Shown piece by piece: positions 23,832 through 30,821 of a stretch of 33,764 nucleotides of DNA (positions within the stretch are counted from its first letter, which is position 1; the number at the start of each line of letters is the position of its first letter). The DNA is taken from NCBI GenBank assembly GCA_030426395.1, contig JAUHYE010000028.1:1-33764 (forward strand). Direction: 5' to 3'. A program made the translations under genes and the position numbers. The notes below the pieces were generated by a model. That model was not told the origin of the DNA. It saw only the letters and a list, made by a program, of their open reading frames with translations, and ran no database searches. This stretch comes from Phycisphaerae bacterium (GTDB lineage Bacteria > Planctomycetota > Phycisphaerae > Phycisphaerales > UBA1924).

Positions 23832-24635
23832 GTGAACACGCCGCCAACCGTCAAGCCGAGCCATCCGCTCCGCCAGGAACTGATCGATCCGTACCTGGAG
23901 GCCCACCCCCACTACCCGCACCTGCTGTTCGTGACCGTCAGCGGCGCGCACCTCTACGGCTTCGCCTCGCCCGACAGCGACTACGACCTGCGCGGGGCCC
24001 ACGTGATCGACCTCGAGAGCATGATCGGCCTCGACACGCCGCGCGAGACGTATGAAGTGTTGGATCGTGACGCCGAGGTCGAGATGGACCTGGTGACGCA
24101 CGACGTGCACAAGTTCTTCACCATGCTGCTCGGGCGGAACGGGTACGTGCTCGAACAGATCGTCTCGCCGCTGGTCGTGCACGCGGGCGAGGGCTTCGCC
24201 GAGCTGCGCGACATCGCGATGCGTTGCCTGACGCGGCACCACCGCCACCACTTCCGCCGGTTCGCGACCAACCAGTGGGAGAAGGTCGCCGGCCCGAGCC
24301 ACGGGACGGTGAAGGGGCTGCTCTACAGCTATCGCCCATTGCTGGCGGGCATCCACCTGATGGAAGACCGCGTGATGGAGAGCAACCTGCGCACGCTCAA
24401 CGAGAAGTTCCGCGTGCCCATGATCGATGAGCTGATCGAACGCAAGATGAGTGGAGCCGAGACGCAGCCGCTGGGCGAACAGGACCTCGGCTTCCACCAC
24501 GAGCAGTTCGCGAAGCTCAACGAGCGGCTCGAAGCATCGGCCGAGAAGAGCGGGCTGCCCGAATCGCCTCCACGCGAGGCCCGGGCGCAGCTCAACGACC
24601 TGCTTGTGCGGCTGCGGCTCGCGACGGCCGGCTAA
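23832..24635 (+). CDS. Predicted nucleotidyltransferase (YcgL/RlaP-like)
   Basis: 267 aa from a GTG. The motif VSGAHLYGFASPDSDYDLRGAH (residues 36-57) is a nucleotidyltransferase signature: a G[SA]xxxG loop followed by SDxD with metal-binding Asp50 and Asp52. The strand EVEMDLVTHDVHKFFTMLL would supply the third acidic residue. This pattern fits the YcgL family, including RNA-ligase-associated nucleotidyltransferases (RlaP); no RNA ligase gene is visible beside it. The substrate is unknown. I chose GTG 23832 because the domain starts soon after and because the upstream frame runs through intergenic sequence near the repeat. No Shine-Dalgarno sequence. Its stop overlaps the stop of tyrS by 4 bp. 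Confidence 0.82.
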   Translation: MNTPPTVKPSHPLRQELIDPYLEAHPHYPHLLFVTVSGAHLYGFASPDSDYDLRGAHVIDLESMIGLDTPRETYEVLDRDAEVEMDLVTHDVHKFFTMLLGRNGYVLEQIVSPLVVHAGEGFAELRDIAMRCLTRHHRHHFRRFATNQWEKVAGPSHGTVKGLLYSYRPLLAGIHLMEDRVMESNLRTLNEKFRVPMIDELIERKMSGAETQPLGEQDLGFHHEQFAKLNERLEASAEKSGLPESPPREARAQLNDLLVRLRLATAG

Positions 24636-26023
24636 TCGACCCAGCGCACCACGGCCTGCTTCTTCTTGCCCCGCTTGAGCACGGTCAGGCGATCGTGCAG
24701 CAGGTCGGCGGTGGTGATGGGTGCCGAGCCGTCGTGGGGCGTGCCGTTCACTCGGATGGCGCCGGCGGCGAGGAACTCGCGGGCCTCGCGCTTGCTGCTG
24801 GCCAGGCCGGTGGCCAGCAGGAGGTCGATGAGCGGGACGCCAGCGGCAAGGTCGGCGCGTGGCTGGTTCACGCTCGGGGCGTCGGCGATCGCGGCCTCGA
24901 GCGCGTCGGCATCCAACGCCGAGAGTTCGCCGGAGAACAGGGCCCTGGCCGCCTGCACCGCGCTTTGCATCTCCGCGTCGCCGTGGCGCAGGGCGGTCGC
25001 CTGCTCGGCCAGTGCCGTCTGGGCCAGACGTTTATTTGGCTCGGCCTGGTGGCGGGCCATGATGTCCTCGACGGCCCCGCGGTCGAGCAGCGTGAAGGTC
25101 TTCAGGAACCGCCCCACGTCCGCGTCGGCGGTGTTGAGCCAGAACTGGTAGTAGTCGTAGGGGCTCGTGCGCTCGGGCGTCAGCCACACCGCGCCGGCCT
25201 CGCTCTTGCCGAACTTGCCGCCGTCGGCCTTGGTCACCAGCGGCACGGTGAAGCCGAAGGCCGCGGCCCGGCGCTCGAGCTCTTCGCGGATCACCACGTC
25301 GCCCGCCTCGGTGCTCAGCCACGCGGGCCGCTGGCGGGTCATGGGCAGCTCGACCATGAGCCGGCGGATGAGATCGATCCCCGAGACGATGTTGCCCCAC
25401 TGGTCGCTGCCGCCGCACTGGACGGTGACCTTCCTGGTCAGATGCAGGTGGGCGAAGTCGAGCGCCTGGAGGATCATGTAGCTGAACTCTGTGAAGCTGA
25501 TGCCCTGCTCGCGGCCGTGCAGGCGGTCGCGCACCGAGTCGCGCTGGATCATCTGGTTGACGCTGAAGTGCTTGCCCACGTCGCGCAGGGCGTCGAGGAA
25601 GCTGACCTTGCCCAGCCAGTCGAGATTGTTCAGGATGGGCGGCTCGGCCAGCCCCGCGCCGTTGAAGACGCTGCCGAAGATCGGGCGCTGGGCCCGCACG
25701 TTGTTCTCGATGCCCTCGCGGCTGGTGAGCTGACGCTCGGCCGACTTGCCCGACGGATCGCCGATGAGCCCGGTGCCCCCGCCCATGACCACCACCGGCT
25801 CGTGCCCGGCCCGTGCGACGTGGACCAGGGTCATGATGGGCACGAGGTTGCCGATGGTCAGCGAGTCGGCGGTGGGGTCGAAGCCGCAGTAGACCCGGCG
25901 CGGGCCGCCACCCGCCCGATGGCTCAGGTGCTCGGCCAGGCCGGCTTCGTCGGTGCACTGGTGGAGCAGGCCGCGCCAGCGGAGTTCGTCGAGGAGGTCG
26001 ATGGTGGCTGGGGTCTCGGGCAT
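24632..26023 (-). CDS. tyrS: Tyrosine--tRNA ligase
   Basis: 463 aa, slightly longer than the common 420. This class I synthetase charges tRNA-Tyr. YCGFDPTADSLTIGN (45-59) holds the HIGH-equivalent TIGN. Tyrosine binding is by QMIQRDSVRDR and SYMILQALDF (about 157-190). GGSDQWGN follows at 204-211, and the KMSKS-equivalent is KFGKS at 270-274. A C-terminal S4 RNA-binding domain is at about 395-455 (PLIDLLLATGLASSKREAREFL, GAIRVNG). About 25-30 extra residues (TRQRPAWLSTEAGDVV...) lie between GIDLIRRL and FGFTVPLVTKADG. TACCAT lies 7 nt before the ATG and no Shine-Dalgarno sequence exists. It overlaps the convergent nucleotidyltransferase gene by 4 bp. Confidence 0.96.
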   Translation of the reverse strand: MPETPATIDLLDELRWRGLLHQCTDEAGLAEHLSHRAGGGPRRVYCGFDPTADSLTIGNLVPIMTLVHVARAGHEPVVVMGGGTGLIGDPSGKSAERQLTSREGIENNVRAQRPIFGSVFNGAGLAEPPILNNLDWLGKVSFLDALRDVGKHFSVNQMIQRDSVRDRLHGREQGISFTEFSYMILQALDFAHLHLTRKVTVQCGGSDQWGNIVSGIDLIRRLMVELPMTRQRPAWLSTEAGDVVIREELERRAAAFGFTVPLVTKADGGKFGKSEAGAVWLTPERTSPYDYYQFWLNTADADVGRFLKTFTLLDRGAVEDIMARHQAEPNKRLAQTALAEQATALRHGDAEMQSAVQAARALFSGELSALDADALEAAIADAPSVNQPRADLAAGVPLIDLLLATGLASSKREAREFLAAGAIRVNGTPHDGSAPITTADLLHDRLTVLKRGKKKQAVVRWVD

Positions 26024-26030
26024 GGGCCCG

Positions 26031-26036
26031 ATGGTA
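26031..26036 (-). promoter_or_regulatory. -10 element of leaderless tyrS
   Basis: TACCAT on the minus strand, 7 nt before the ATG at 26023. It is only 26 bp from the stop of the upstream gene, so tyrS appears to have its own promoter. Confidence 0.45.
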
Positions 26037-26061
26037 TGGTCCCCTGGCTTCGCCCGGAGGC

Positions 26062-27801
26062 CTACTCGCAGCCCGCGTCGAACTCGTTCTGGAAGGCGAG
26101 GAAGTCGAAGATCGTGAGCGCTCCATCGCCGTCGAAATCAGCTACTGAGAGATCGCCCGCGTCGAAGGCGTTCTGGAAGCCCAGGAAATCGAAGATGGTC
26201 AGGGCCCCGTCCCCATCGATGTCCGCTCGGCACGCTGGGTCGCACTCGACCAGCGGATTGGCCACGATGAAGCCCAGGAGCGGATCGTCGAAGCCGTCCC
26301 AGATGCGCTGCTGCACCTCGAACTGCACGAGCGTGCCCCAGCAGACGTTGCTGGCATCGACGTCTCCCGGGCCCGGGATGATGCCAACTTCCATGTTGTT
26401 GAACATGTCCTGGCCACGATCCGCAACGTTGTCGGCGAAGGCGTTAAACCGGCGGGTGTCCGGATCGCCCGCGAAGCTGATGCCCGTCGAGCCGGCGTCG
26501 ACGAACACGCCTCCCCCTTCGGCGGCCGCGTTGCCCTCGAAGGTCGAGGCCTCGAATGTGGCATCCGGGCCCGCCACGACGTGAACCGCTCCACCGCGCG
26601 CGCCGGCGACGTTGTCTCGGAATCGGACATCGGAGAACGTCGATGCCGGCGACTCCTCGACATGCACGGCTCCACCGTTCCCGAATGCCTCGTTGCCCTC
26701 GAAGTCGGTGTCGAAGACCGAGGCTCGCTCGGTGATCCTCAACACCAACGCGCCGCCGTCGATGTCGGTGCCCCGTGTCTGGTTGCCCTCGAACACGCAC
26801 CCCTGGATCACGACGTCGTCACCACGAAAGACGTGGAGGCCGGCAGCGCCATTGAACAAGCCACCCGCCGAAATGTTCTGCCGGAACTCGCAATCGATGA
26901 CCCGCATCCGCGGGACCCTGGACAAGTACGCACCGGTATCGCCATTGTCGATGAACACGCACGCGCGGATCTCAACGTCCTCGCTGTCGAGCACGTTCAT
27001 GCCACGGGCCGGGTTGCGTTCGAGCCGCAGCGACTCAACCTTCAGGCGATCTGTGCGAACCGCTCTCAACCCGTCGCTTGTCGCGCCTTCCAGAAGTCCG
27101 CCATTGATGGTCACGTCCGGCGCATCCGAGATAGACAGCATGATGCCGCCATTGGAAACGTTCAACCTGGTCAGGACGTGCCCTCGACCACGAATGATGC
27201 TGACACCGCCGGGGCAGTCACGCGATTGGACATCGGCCATGTGGAGTTGCTGTTCCCCATCGAGAGTGGCCCCGATGGCAGAACCGCATTCGCGCATCGC
27301 GGCGTCCCGCACGACGGCCACGCCCTCGTCGAATCGCAGCGCGTTGCCGGCGAAGGTGAACTCAGCGTGCTCCACGATCGACCCGCTGACATACACGCCA
27401 GTATCGGGGTCGACCAGCCCATCAACGGCGAACGGCGTGAACCAGACGCCCCGCCACTGACCGGGCACGGGATCGGGCGCGCTCGGCTTGAACACGATCG
27501 GCTCTGCGACTGTGCCGCGGGCGATGAGCGTGCCTTGCCCAAAGGACGGCGAGCCAATGTCTATGCCAAAGCCGTCGCCACACTCGACCACCACGCCGGG
27601 CTCGATCGTCAGTGTGGCATCGTCGCCAACGACGACAAGCGAGGTCACCTGGTACGGGTTGCCAGCGGTGGTCCACATGGTGTCGTCGAGAATCGGGCCA
27701 CCGACGAGGGTCTGCGCCATCAACGCCGGTGATGCAACGCAACATGCGATCGTGATGAGTGCCCAACGGGCCACGATGCCGCGAACGAACCTCGTCACCA
27801 T
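26062..27801 (-). CDS. Secreted parallel beta-helix protein with dockerin-type tail
   Basis: 579 aa from the ATG at 27801, which has AGGAGG 6 nt upstream. Signal peptide about residues 1-30 (cleavage after ALMAQ). The N-terminal part (TLTIEPGVVVECGDGFGIDIG, GTLIARGTVAEPIVF) is typical of surface proteins whose right-handed beta-helix starts with an EPG-type turn. From about residue 120 to 470 there are about 22-residue turns of the pectate-lyase or PbH1 type (VFIDNGDTGAYLS, CEFRQN, CVFEGNQTRG, DFEGNEAFGNGGAVHV, RFRDNVAGARGGAVHV, TFEGNAAAEGGGVFV). The later GNGGAVHV turns resemble polymorphic outer-membrane-protein repeats. The tail has two DxDGDGALTIFD loops and ends Gly-Cys-Glu. No catalytic residues are evident; a structural, binding or adhesive role is likely. 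Confidence 0.9.
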   Translation of the reverse strand: MVTRFVRGIVARWALITIACCVASPALMAQTLVGGPILDDTMWTTAGNPYQVTSLVVVGDDATLTIEPGVVVECGDGFGIDIGSPSFGQGTLIARGTVAEPIVFKPSAPDPVPGQWRGVWFTPFAVDGLVDPDTGVYVSGSIVEHAEFTFAGNALRFDEGVAVVRDAAMRECGSAIGATLDGEQQLHMADVQSRDCPGGVSIIRGRGHVLTRLNVSNGGIMLSISDAPDVTINGGLLEGATSDGLRAVRTDRLKVESLRLERNPARGMNVLDSEDVEIRACVFIDNGDTGAYLSRVPRMRVIDCEFRQNISAGGLFNGAAGLHVFRGDDVVIQGCVFEGNQTRGTDIDGGALVLRITERASVFDTDFEGNEAFGNGGAVHVEESPASTFSDVRFRDNVAGARGGAVHVVAGPDATFEASTFEGNAAAEGGGVFVDAGSTGISFAGDPDTRRFNAFADNVADRGQDMFNNMEVGIIPGPGDVDASNVCWGTLVQFEVQQRIWDGFDDPLLGFIVANPLVECDPACRADIDGDGALTIFDFLGFQNAFDAGDLSVADFDGDGALTIFDFLAFQNEFDAGCE

Positions 27802-27864
27802 CCCCCACCTCCTCGGCTGCCGCATACCCACGCTCGGGGCAGACGTCGTACCCCTCGGCGAATC

Positions 27865-27870
27865 ATGATA
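27865..27870 (-). promoter_or_regulatory. Candidate -10 element for the beta-helix gene
   Basis: TATCAT on the minus strand in GCTATCATGATT, about 64 nt before the start codon. The -35 region (TTAGTT, 15-bp spacing) is weak. Confidence 0.4.
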
Positions 27871-27942
27871 GCAGAAAGTGTCGGAAACTAACCCCAGATT
27901 TCGATCGCTATGGGGCGAGCAAGCCTGATCAGAAACCCGAAC

Positions 27943-28785
27943 TTACCGAGGATTGGGCTCCCAATCCTCGGTCGTCGCATGGTCGGCCCAGCGTCGCATA
28001 TCGCGGAGTTCCTGCCAGCTCAGCACCTCGGCGTGGCCATCGAGCATGGCCGTCACGGCCTTGCCGCCGTGGCGGAGGCTGATGAAGCCGCTGTTGGTGC
28101 CCGGGTTGGGGGCACGATCGTCGTAACTTTCCTGCCAGCCGGGGCCGAACGTTGGGGCTTCGACTCTGAAGAAGCCCTCGGGCTCGGGAAGTTCCTCGAT
28201 GGTGCCCGGCCCACGAAAGCGGGCCGAAGCGAAGGCGATAACCTCGGTCGGCCGGCTGGCCTGGTCGTCGCGGTCGAGGAAGACCTTGCCGAAGACGCGC
28301 TGGCTGGTGGTGTCACCCAGGTGGTTCACGCTGCCGCCGACGTAGGCGACGTTCATGCCCAGGCTGGGGTAGAGGCTCACGACGTACTGGAAGTCGGACC
28401 GGCGGTCTCGCAGAGCGGCTAACGCCTTGTCGTCGCCGTAGAGGCCGCGGAAGTTGTACTCGACGTACGGCGCGAGCCGCCAGGGATATCGCTGGGCGGT
28501 GATAGGGTCGTCGATGGGCTCGCCCATCTCGTCTATCGGCGCGTTGCGGCCCGTGACGTCCCGCCGATCGGGCATACCGGCGAGCAACCGGCCGCCGTTG
28601 TCCTGGGCGTAGAGCTGGAAGGCCACCATGGTTTGCTGGGCGGCGGCCATCTCGCGCGTGGCCCTGGCCAGCGCCCGGCAGGCCCCCAGGCCGGGCAGCA
28701 GGATCGAGATCAGGATCGCGATGACGGCGATGACCACGAGCAACTCGATGAGCGTGAAGGCGGCGTGGCTGCGGGAGTTTGGCAC
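27943..28785 (-). CDS. Prepilin-like protein with N-terminal methylation motif
   Basis: 280 aa from a GTG at 28785, chosen because CAGGAG lies 6 nt upstream and the leader is then MPNSRSHAAFTLIELLVVIA. The prepilin peptidase site is the Ala-Phe bond before TLIE, with Glu5 of the mature protein present, and the hydrophobic helix runs to about residue 33. The rest has the planctomycete pseudopilin pattern: PWRLAPYVEY, YPSLGMNVAYVGG, and a late SLRHGGKAVTAMLDGHAEVLSWQEL, the H-x-DG element common to these proteins. They are thought to be extracellular or periplasmic and exported by a type II/IV-pilus-like system, which is not in the window. The last codons form half of a terminator stem. Confidence 0.92.
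   Translation of the reverse strand: MPNSRSHAAFTLIELLVVIAVIAILISILLPGLGACRALARATREMAAAQQTMVAFQLYAQDNGGRLLAGMPDRRDVTGRNAPIDEMGEPIDDPITAQRYPWRLAPYVEYNFRGLYGDDKALAALRDRRSDFQYVVSLYPSLGMNVAYVGGSVNHLGDTTSQRVFGKVFLDRDDQASRPTEVIAFASARFRGPGTIEELPEPEGFFRVEAPTFGPGWQESYDDRAPNPGTNSGFISLRHGGKAVTAMLDGHAEVLSWQELRDMRRWADHATTEDWEPNPR
27945..27972 (-). terminator. 12-bp terminator stem made from the last codons of the prepilin-like gene
   Basis: ACCGAGGATTGG, loop GCTC and CCAATCCTCGGT are perfect complements (12 bp). On the minus strand the stem starts within codons for the residues EDWEPNPR and ends in the TAA stop. It is followed by a moderately T-rich stretch (GTTCGGGTTTCTG). Confidence 0.7.
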
Positions 28786-28819
28786 GTTTGGCTCCTGCCA
28801 TTGCTGTAAAACAGGAATT

Positions 28820-28852
28820 ATTCTTGACCAGCAGTGGGTTGGCGACAATACT
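28820..28852. promoter_or_regulatory. Overlapping face-to-face promoters
   Basis: Plus strand: TTGACC (28824-28829), 17 bp, AATACT (28847-28852), for the gene at 28924. Minus strand: TTGTCG (28843-28848), 17 bp, AAGAAT (28820-28825), for the prepilin-like gene. Each -35 overlaps the other's -10, so one polymerase would exclude the other. Confidence 0.55.
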
Positions 28853-28883
28853 ACGCAACTGAGACTCAATCGCAACCATATTT

Positions 28884-28907
28884 CGCCCCGATTTCACGCT
28901 CGGGGCG
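28884..28907 (+). other. 8-bp hairpin in the 5' leader of the gene at 28924
   Basis: CGCCCCGA, loop TTTCACGC and TCGGGGCG form a perfect stem ending just before CAGGAG, the ribosome binding site. It could influence translation or mRNA stability. Confidence 0.5.
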
Positions 28908-28923
28908 GTTCAGGAGAGAATCC

Positions 28924-29937
28924 ATGATCCGCAGCGCCCTTGTCGTCCTCGCCCTTTCCGGTGCCTGCCTGGCCCAGACCGGTCCGATTTCGTTGACCTT
29001 CGACGAGCCGGCCCGCGATCGCTGGAATTACCCATTCAGCGCCACGCCCGGCACCCGGACCAACGCGACCATCTTCGGGGCCACGGGCATCGAGGGCTTC
29101 GACGACCGCGACGGCCAGTTCGTGATCGGCTTCGACACCGCCGGCGACATCCCAACCGGCATGGGTGCCGGGGCCTACCGCGTGGTCTCGGCCCGCGTCA
29201 CGCTGGTGGTGCAGAACGACCTCCAGTTCGCCTACGACGCGACCCAGGACGAACTGGCCAGCTACTTCCTGAGCGACGATCCGGAGTACGTCGCGGACAC
29301 CACCGCCGGCCGCCCGATCGAGCTCTACGCCACTGGTTATCGCAACGGCTTCACGATCGAAAACTGGGAAGAGACCAGCGAGTTCGGCGGCCCACCCATC
29401 GTGATCCCCGCCGAGGGAGCCCGCAACGCGTTCGCGGCGTTCTACAGCGGCGCCGACGACGTGGTGGACCTTTCCCGCCAGGTGCGCGAGCGCATCGAGA
29501 GCACGCCGCTGGCGATCGGCCAGACGACGGGCGTGGCCGTTGGCGAACTGGTGCCCGCCGAGACGGTCTTCACCTTCGACGTCGACACCTGCGCGCCGGG
29601 CTCGACGGCGTTCTTCGACGCGTCGTTCGATGCGGGCAAGGTGAACCTGACGGTGACCAGCATGCACAGCGCCGAGTTGGGCTCGACCGAGTTCCCCGCG
29701 TTCTTCACCAAGGAGAACGCGCTGAGCCCCATCCTGGGCTACGCGCCGCGACTCGAGATCACGGTGATCGCCGTCGACGACGCCGACCTCACCGGCGACG
29801 GCGTGCTCGACCTGTTCGACTTCCTGGCCTTCCAGAACGCCTTCGATGCCGCCGATCCGCTGGCCGACTTCGATGGCAACTGCACGCTGGACATCTTCGA
29901 CTTCCTCGCGTTCCAGAACGCCTTCGACGCCGGCTGA
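28924..29937 (+). CDS. Secreted dockerin-type protein of unknown function
   Basis: 337 aa. The signal peptide is MIRSALVVLALSGACLAQ (18 residues). The mature part starts TGPISLTFDEPARDRWNYPF, followed by beta-rich segments (RVVSARVTLVVQNDLQFAYD, ELYATGYRNGFTIENWEE, YAPRLEITVIAV), the outline of a jelly-roll or carbohydrate-binding-like fold, but I recognise no domain. The tail has DLTGDGVLDLFD with FLAFQNAFD and DFDGNCTLDIFD with FLAFQNAFD. Unlike its relatives it ends Asp-Ala-Gly, without Cys-Glu, and a Cys lies inside the second loop instead. GGAGAG lies 6 nt before the ATG. It has its own promoter, opposed to that of the prepilin-like gene. Confidence 0.87.
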   Translation: MIRSALVVLALSGACLAQTGPISLTFDEPARDRWNYPFSATPGTRTNATIFGATGIEGFDDRDGQFVIGFDTAGDIPTGMGAGAYRVVSARVTLVVQNDLQFAYDATQDELASYFLSDDPEYVADTTAGRPIELYATGYRNGFTIENWEETSEFGGPPIVIPAEGARNAFAAFYSGADDVVDLSRQVRERIESTPLAIGQTTGVAVGELVPAETVFTFDVDTCAPGSTAFFDASFDAGKVNLTVTSMHSAELGSTEFPAFFTKENALSPILGYAPRLEITVIAVDDADLTGDGVLDLFDFLAFQNAFDAADPLADFDGNCTLDIFDFLAFQNAFDAG

Positions 29938-29942
29938 GCCCC

Positions 29943-29948
29943 TACGAT
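29943..29948 (+). promoter_or_regulatory. Candidate -10 element for heme oxygenase gene
   Basis: TACGAT in the 36-bp gap after the dockerin-type gene, about 25 nt before the ATG, with CAGGAG downstream of it. Confidence 0.35.
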
Positions 29949-29973
29949 CGGTCTCAACAGGAGCCAGACACCC

Positions 29974-30654
29974 ATGCAACACCCCACCACCCACACCGGC
30001 GACGCCGAGGCGGCCACCGGCATCGCCGCGACGCTCAAGGACAGCACCTGGGACCTGCACCAGCAGGCCGAGAGCGGCGAGCTGCAGAAGCGTCTGGTCA
30101 AGGGCGAGCTCGGCAAGCACGAGTACGCCGCCCACCTGGGCCAGCTCTACCTGGTACACCGCACGCTGGAGAATTGCCTCGACGCGGCGCTGTGCGACCA
30201 GGTCAAGGCTCTGAACAGCGAGGACCTGCACCACACCGGCAAGCTCGAGGCCGACCTGGCCCATTTGTCGACCGACCCCGCCGACGTGAAGCCCGTGCCC
30301 GCCACCGAGAGCTTCACCGACTGGATCGAGGACACCGCCAAGGACAACCCCACCGCCCTCATCGGCGTGCAGTACGTCCTGGAGGGCTCGACCAACGGCA
30401 ACGGCTACATCGCCAGGAAGATCGGGCCGGCTTTGGGGCTCGAAGAGGACGGCCTGCGCTACCTCAAGAGCTACGGCCCCGCCCAGCGTGAGACCTGGGC
30501 CCGCTTCAAGAGCCGCCTGGACACGCTCGACCTGAGCGACGACGCCCGCGAGCGCGTCGTCGCCGCGGCCCGCCGCACGTTCGAGGGCGTGCGCGACATC
30601 AACAGCGAGTTGCTCGAAGTCTTGGCCGGGCACAAGAAGCCGACCGGGGTGTAG
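29974..30654 (+). CDS. Biliverdin-producing heme oxygenase
   Basis: 226 aa. It opens haem to biliverdin, CO and ferrous iron with electrons from a reductase. The proximal histidine is His29 in STWDLHQQAES, matching the LHxxaE helix of the HmuO/HO-1 family. The distal helix is ALIGVQYVLEGSTNGNGYIARKIG, with the flexible Gly-rich part over the haem. The length and all-helical character fit. CAGGAG precedes the ATG, about 10 nt away. Together with katG it is the second haem-related gene in the window, but the two are 7 kb apart and there is no haem-uptake cluster. Possible roles are iron recovery or bilin synthesis for a photoreceptor; no phytochrome is visible here. Confidence 0.93.
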   Translation: MQHPTTHTGDAEAATGIAATLKDSTWDLHQQAESGELQKRLVKGELGKHEYAAHLGQLYLVHRTLENCLDAALCDQVKALNSEDLHHTGKLEADLAHLSTDPADVKPVPATESFTDWIEDTAKDNPTALIGVQYVLEGSTNGNGYIARKIGPALGLEEDGLRYLKSYGPAQRETWARFKSRLDTLDLSDDARERVVAAARRTFEGVRDINSELLEVLAGHKKPTGV

Positions 30655-30693
30655 TCACCCTTCTTGACGTCCTCGACGAGACCCCTTCTTGCC

Positions 30694-30714
30694 CGGGCAT
30701 GGAGGGGTTCTGTT
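30694..30714 (+). repeat. Solitary sequence resembling the array B unit
   Basis: CGGGCATGGAGGGGTTCTGTT matches the array B unit in the CGGGCA start and the TGGAG..TTCTG end. It is single, and lies in the gap after the heme oxygenase gene. The match could be chance. Confidence 0.3.
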
Positions 30715-30752
30715 CTGTGTTGGCTACACATAATCGACTGATTTCTGCAACT

Positions 30753-30780
30753 TTGTGGCCGGTTTCGGGTAAGGTATCGA
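30753..30780 (+). promoter_or_regulatory. Candidate promoter for the 14-repeat protein gene
   Basis: TTGTGG (30753-30758), 16 bp, TATCGA (30775-30780). The leader would be about 35 nt and contain GGGGAG. Confidence 0.35.
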
Positions 30781-30821
30781 GAACACCACGATCCGTGGTC
30801 GGATGGCATGGGGAGAATGCG

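Noticed and set aside
23443-24055. Open frames on both strands across array B with heptapeptide repeats (MEFCAGK-like, ILPGQNS-like)
   Set aside because: A 21-bp repeat leaves all six frames open and gives heptapeptides in each. None has a ribosome binding site or continues sensibly outside the array.
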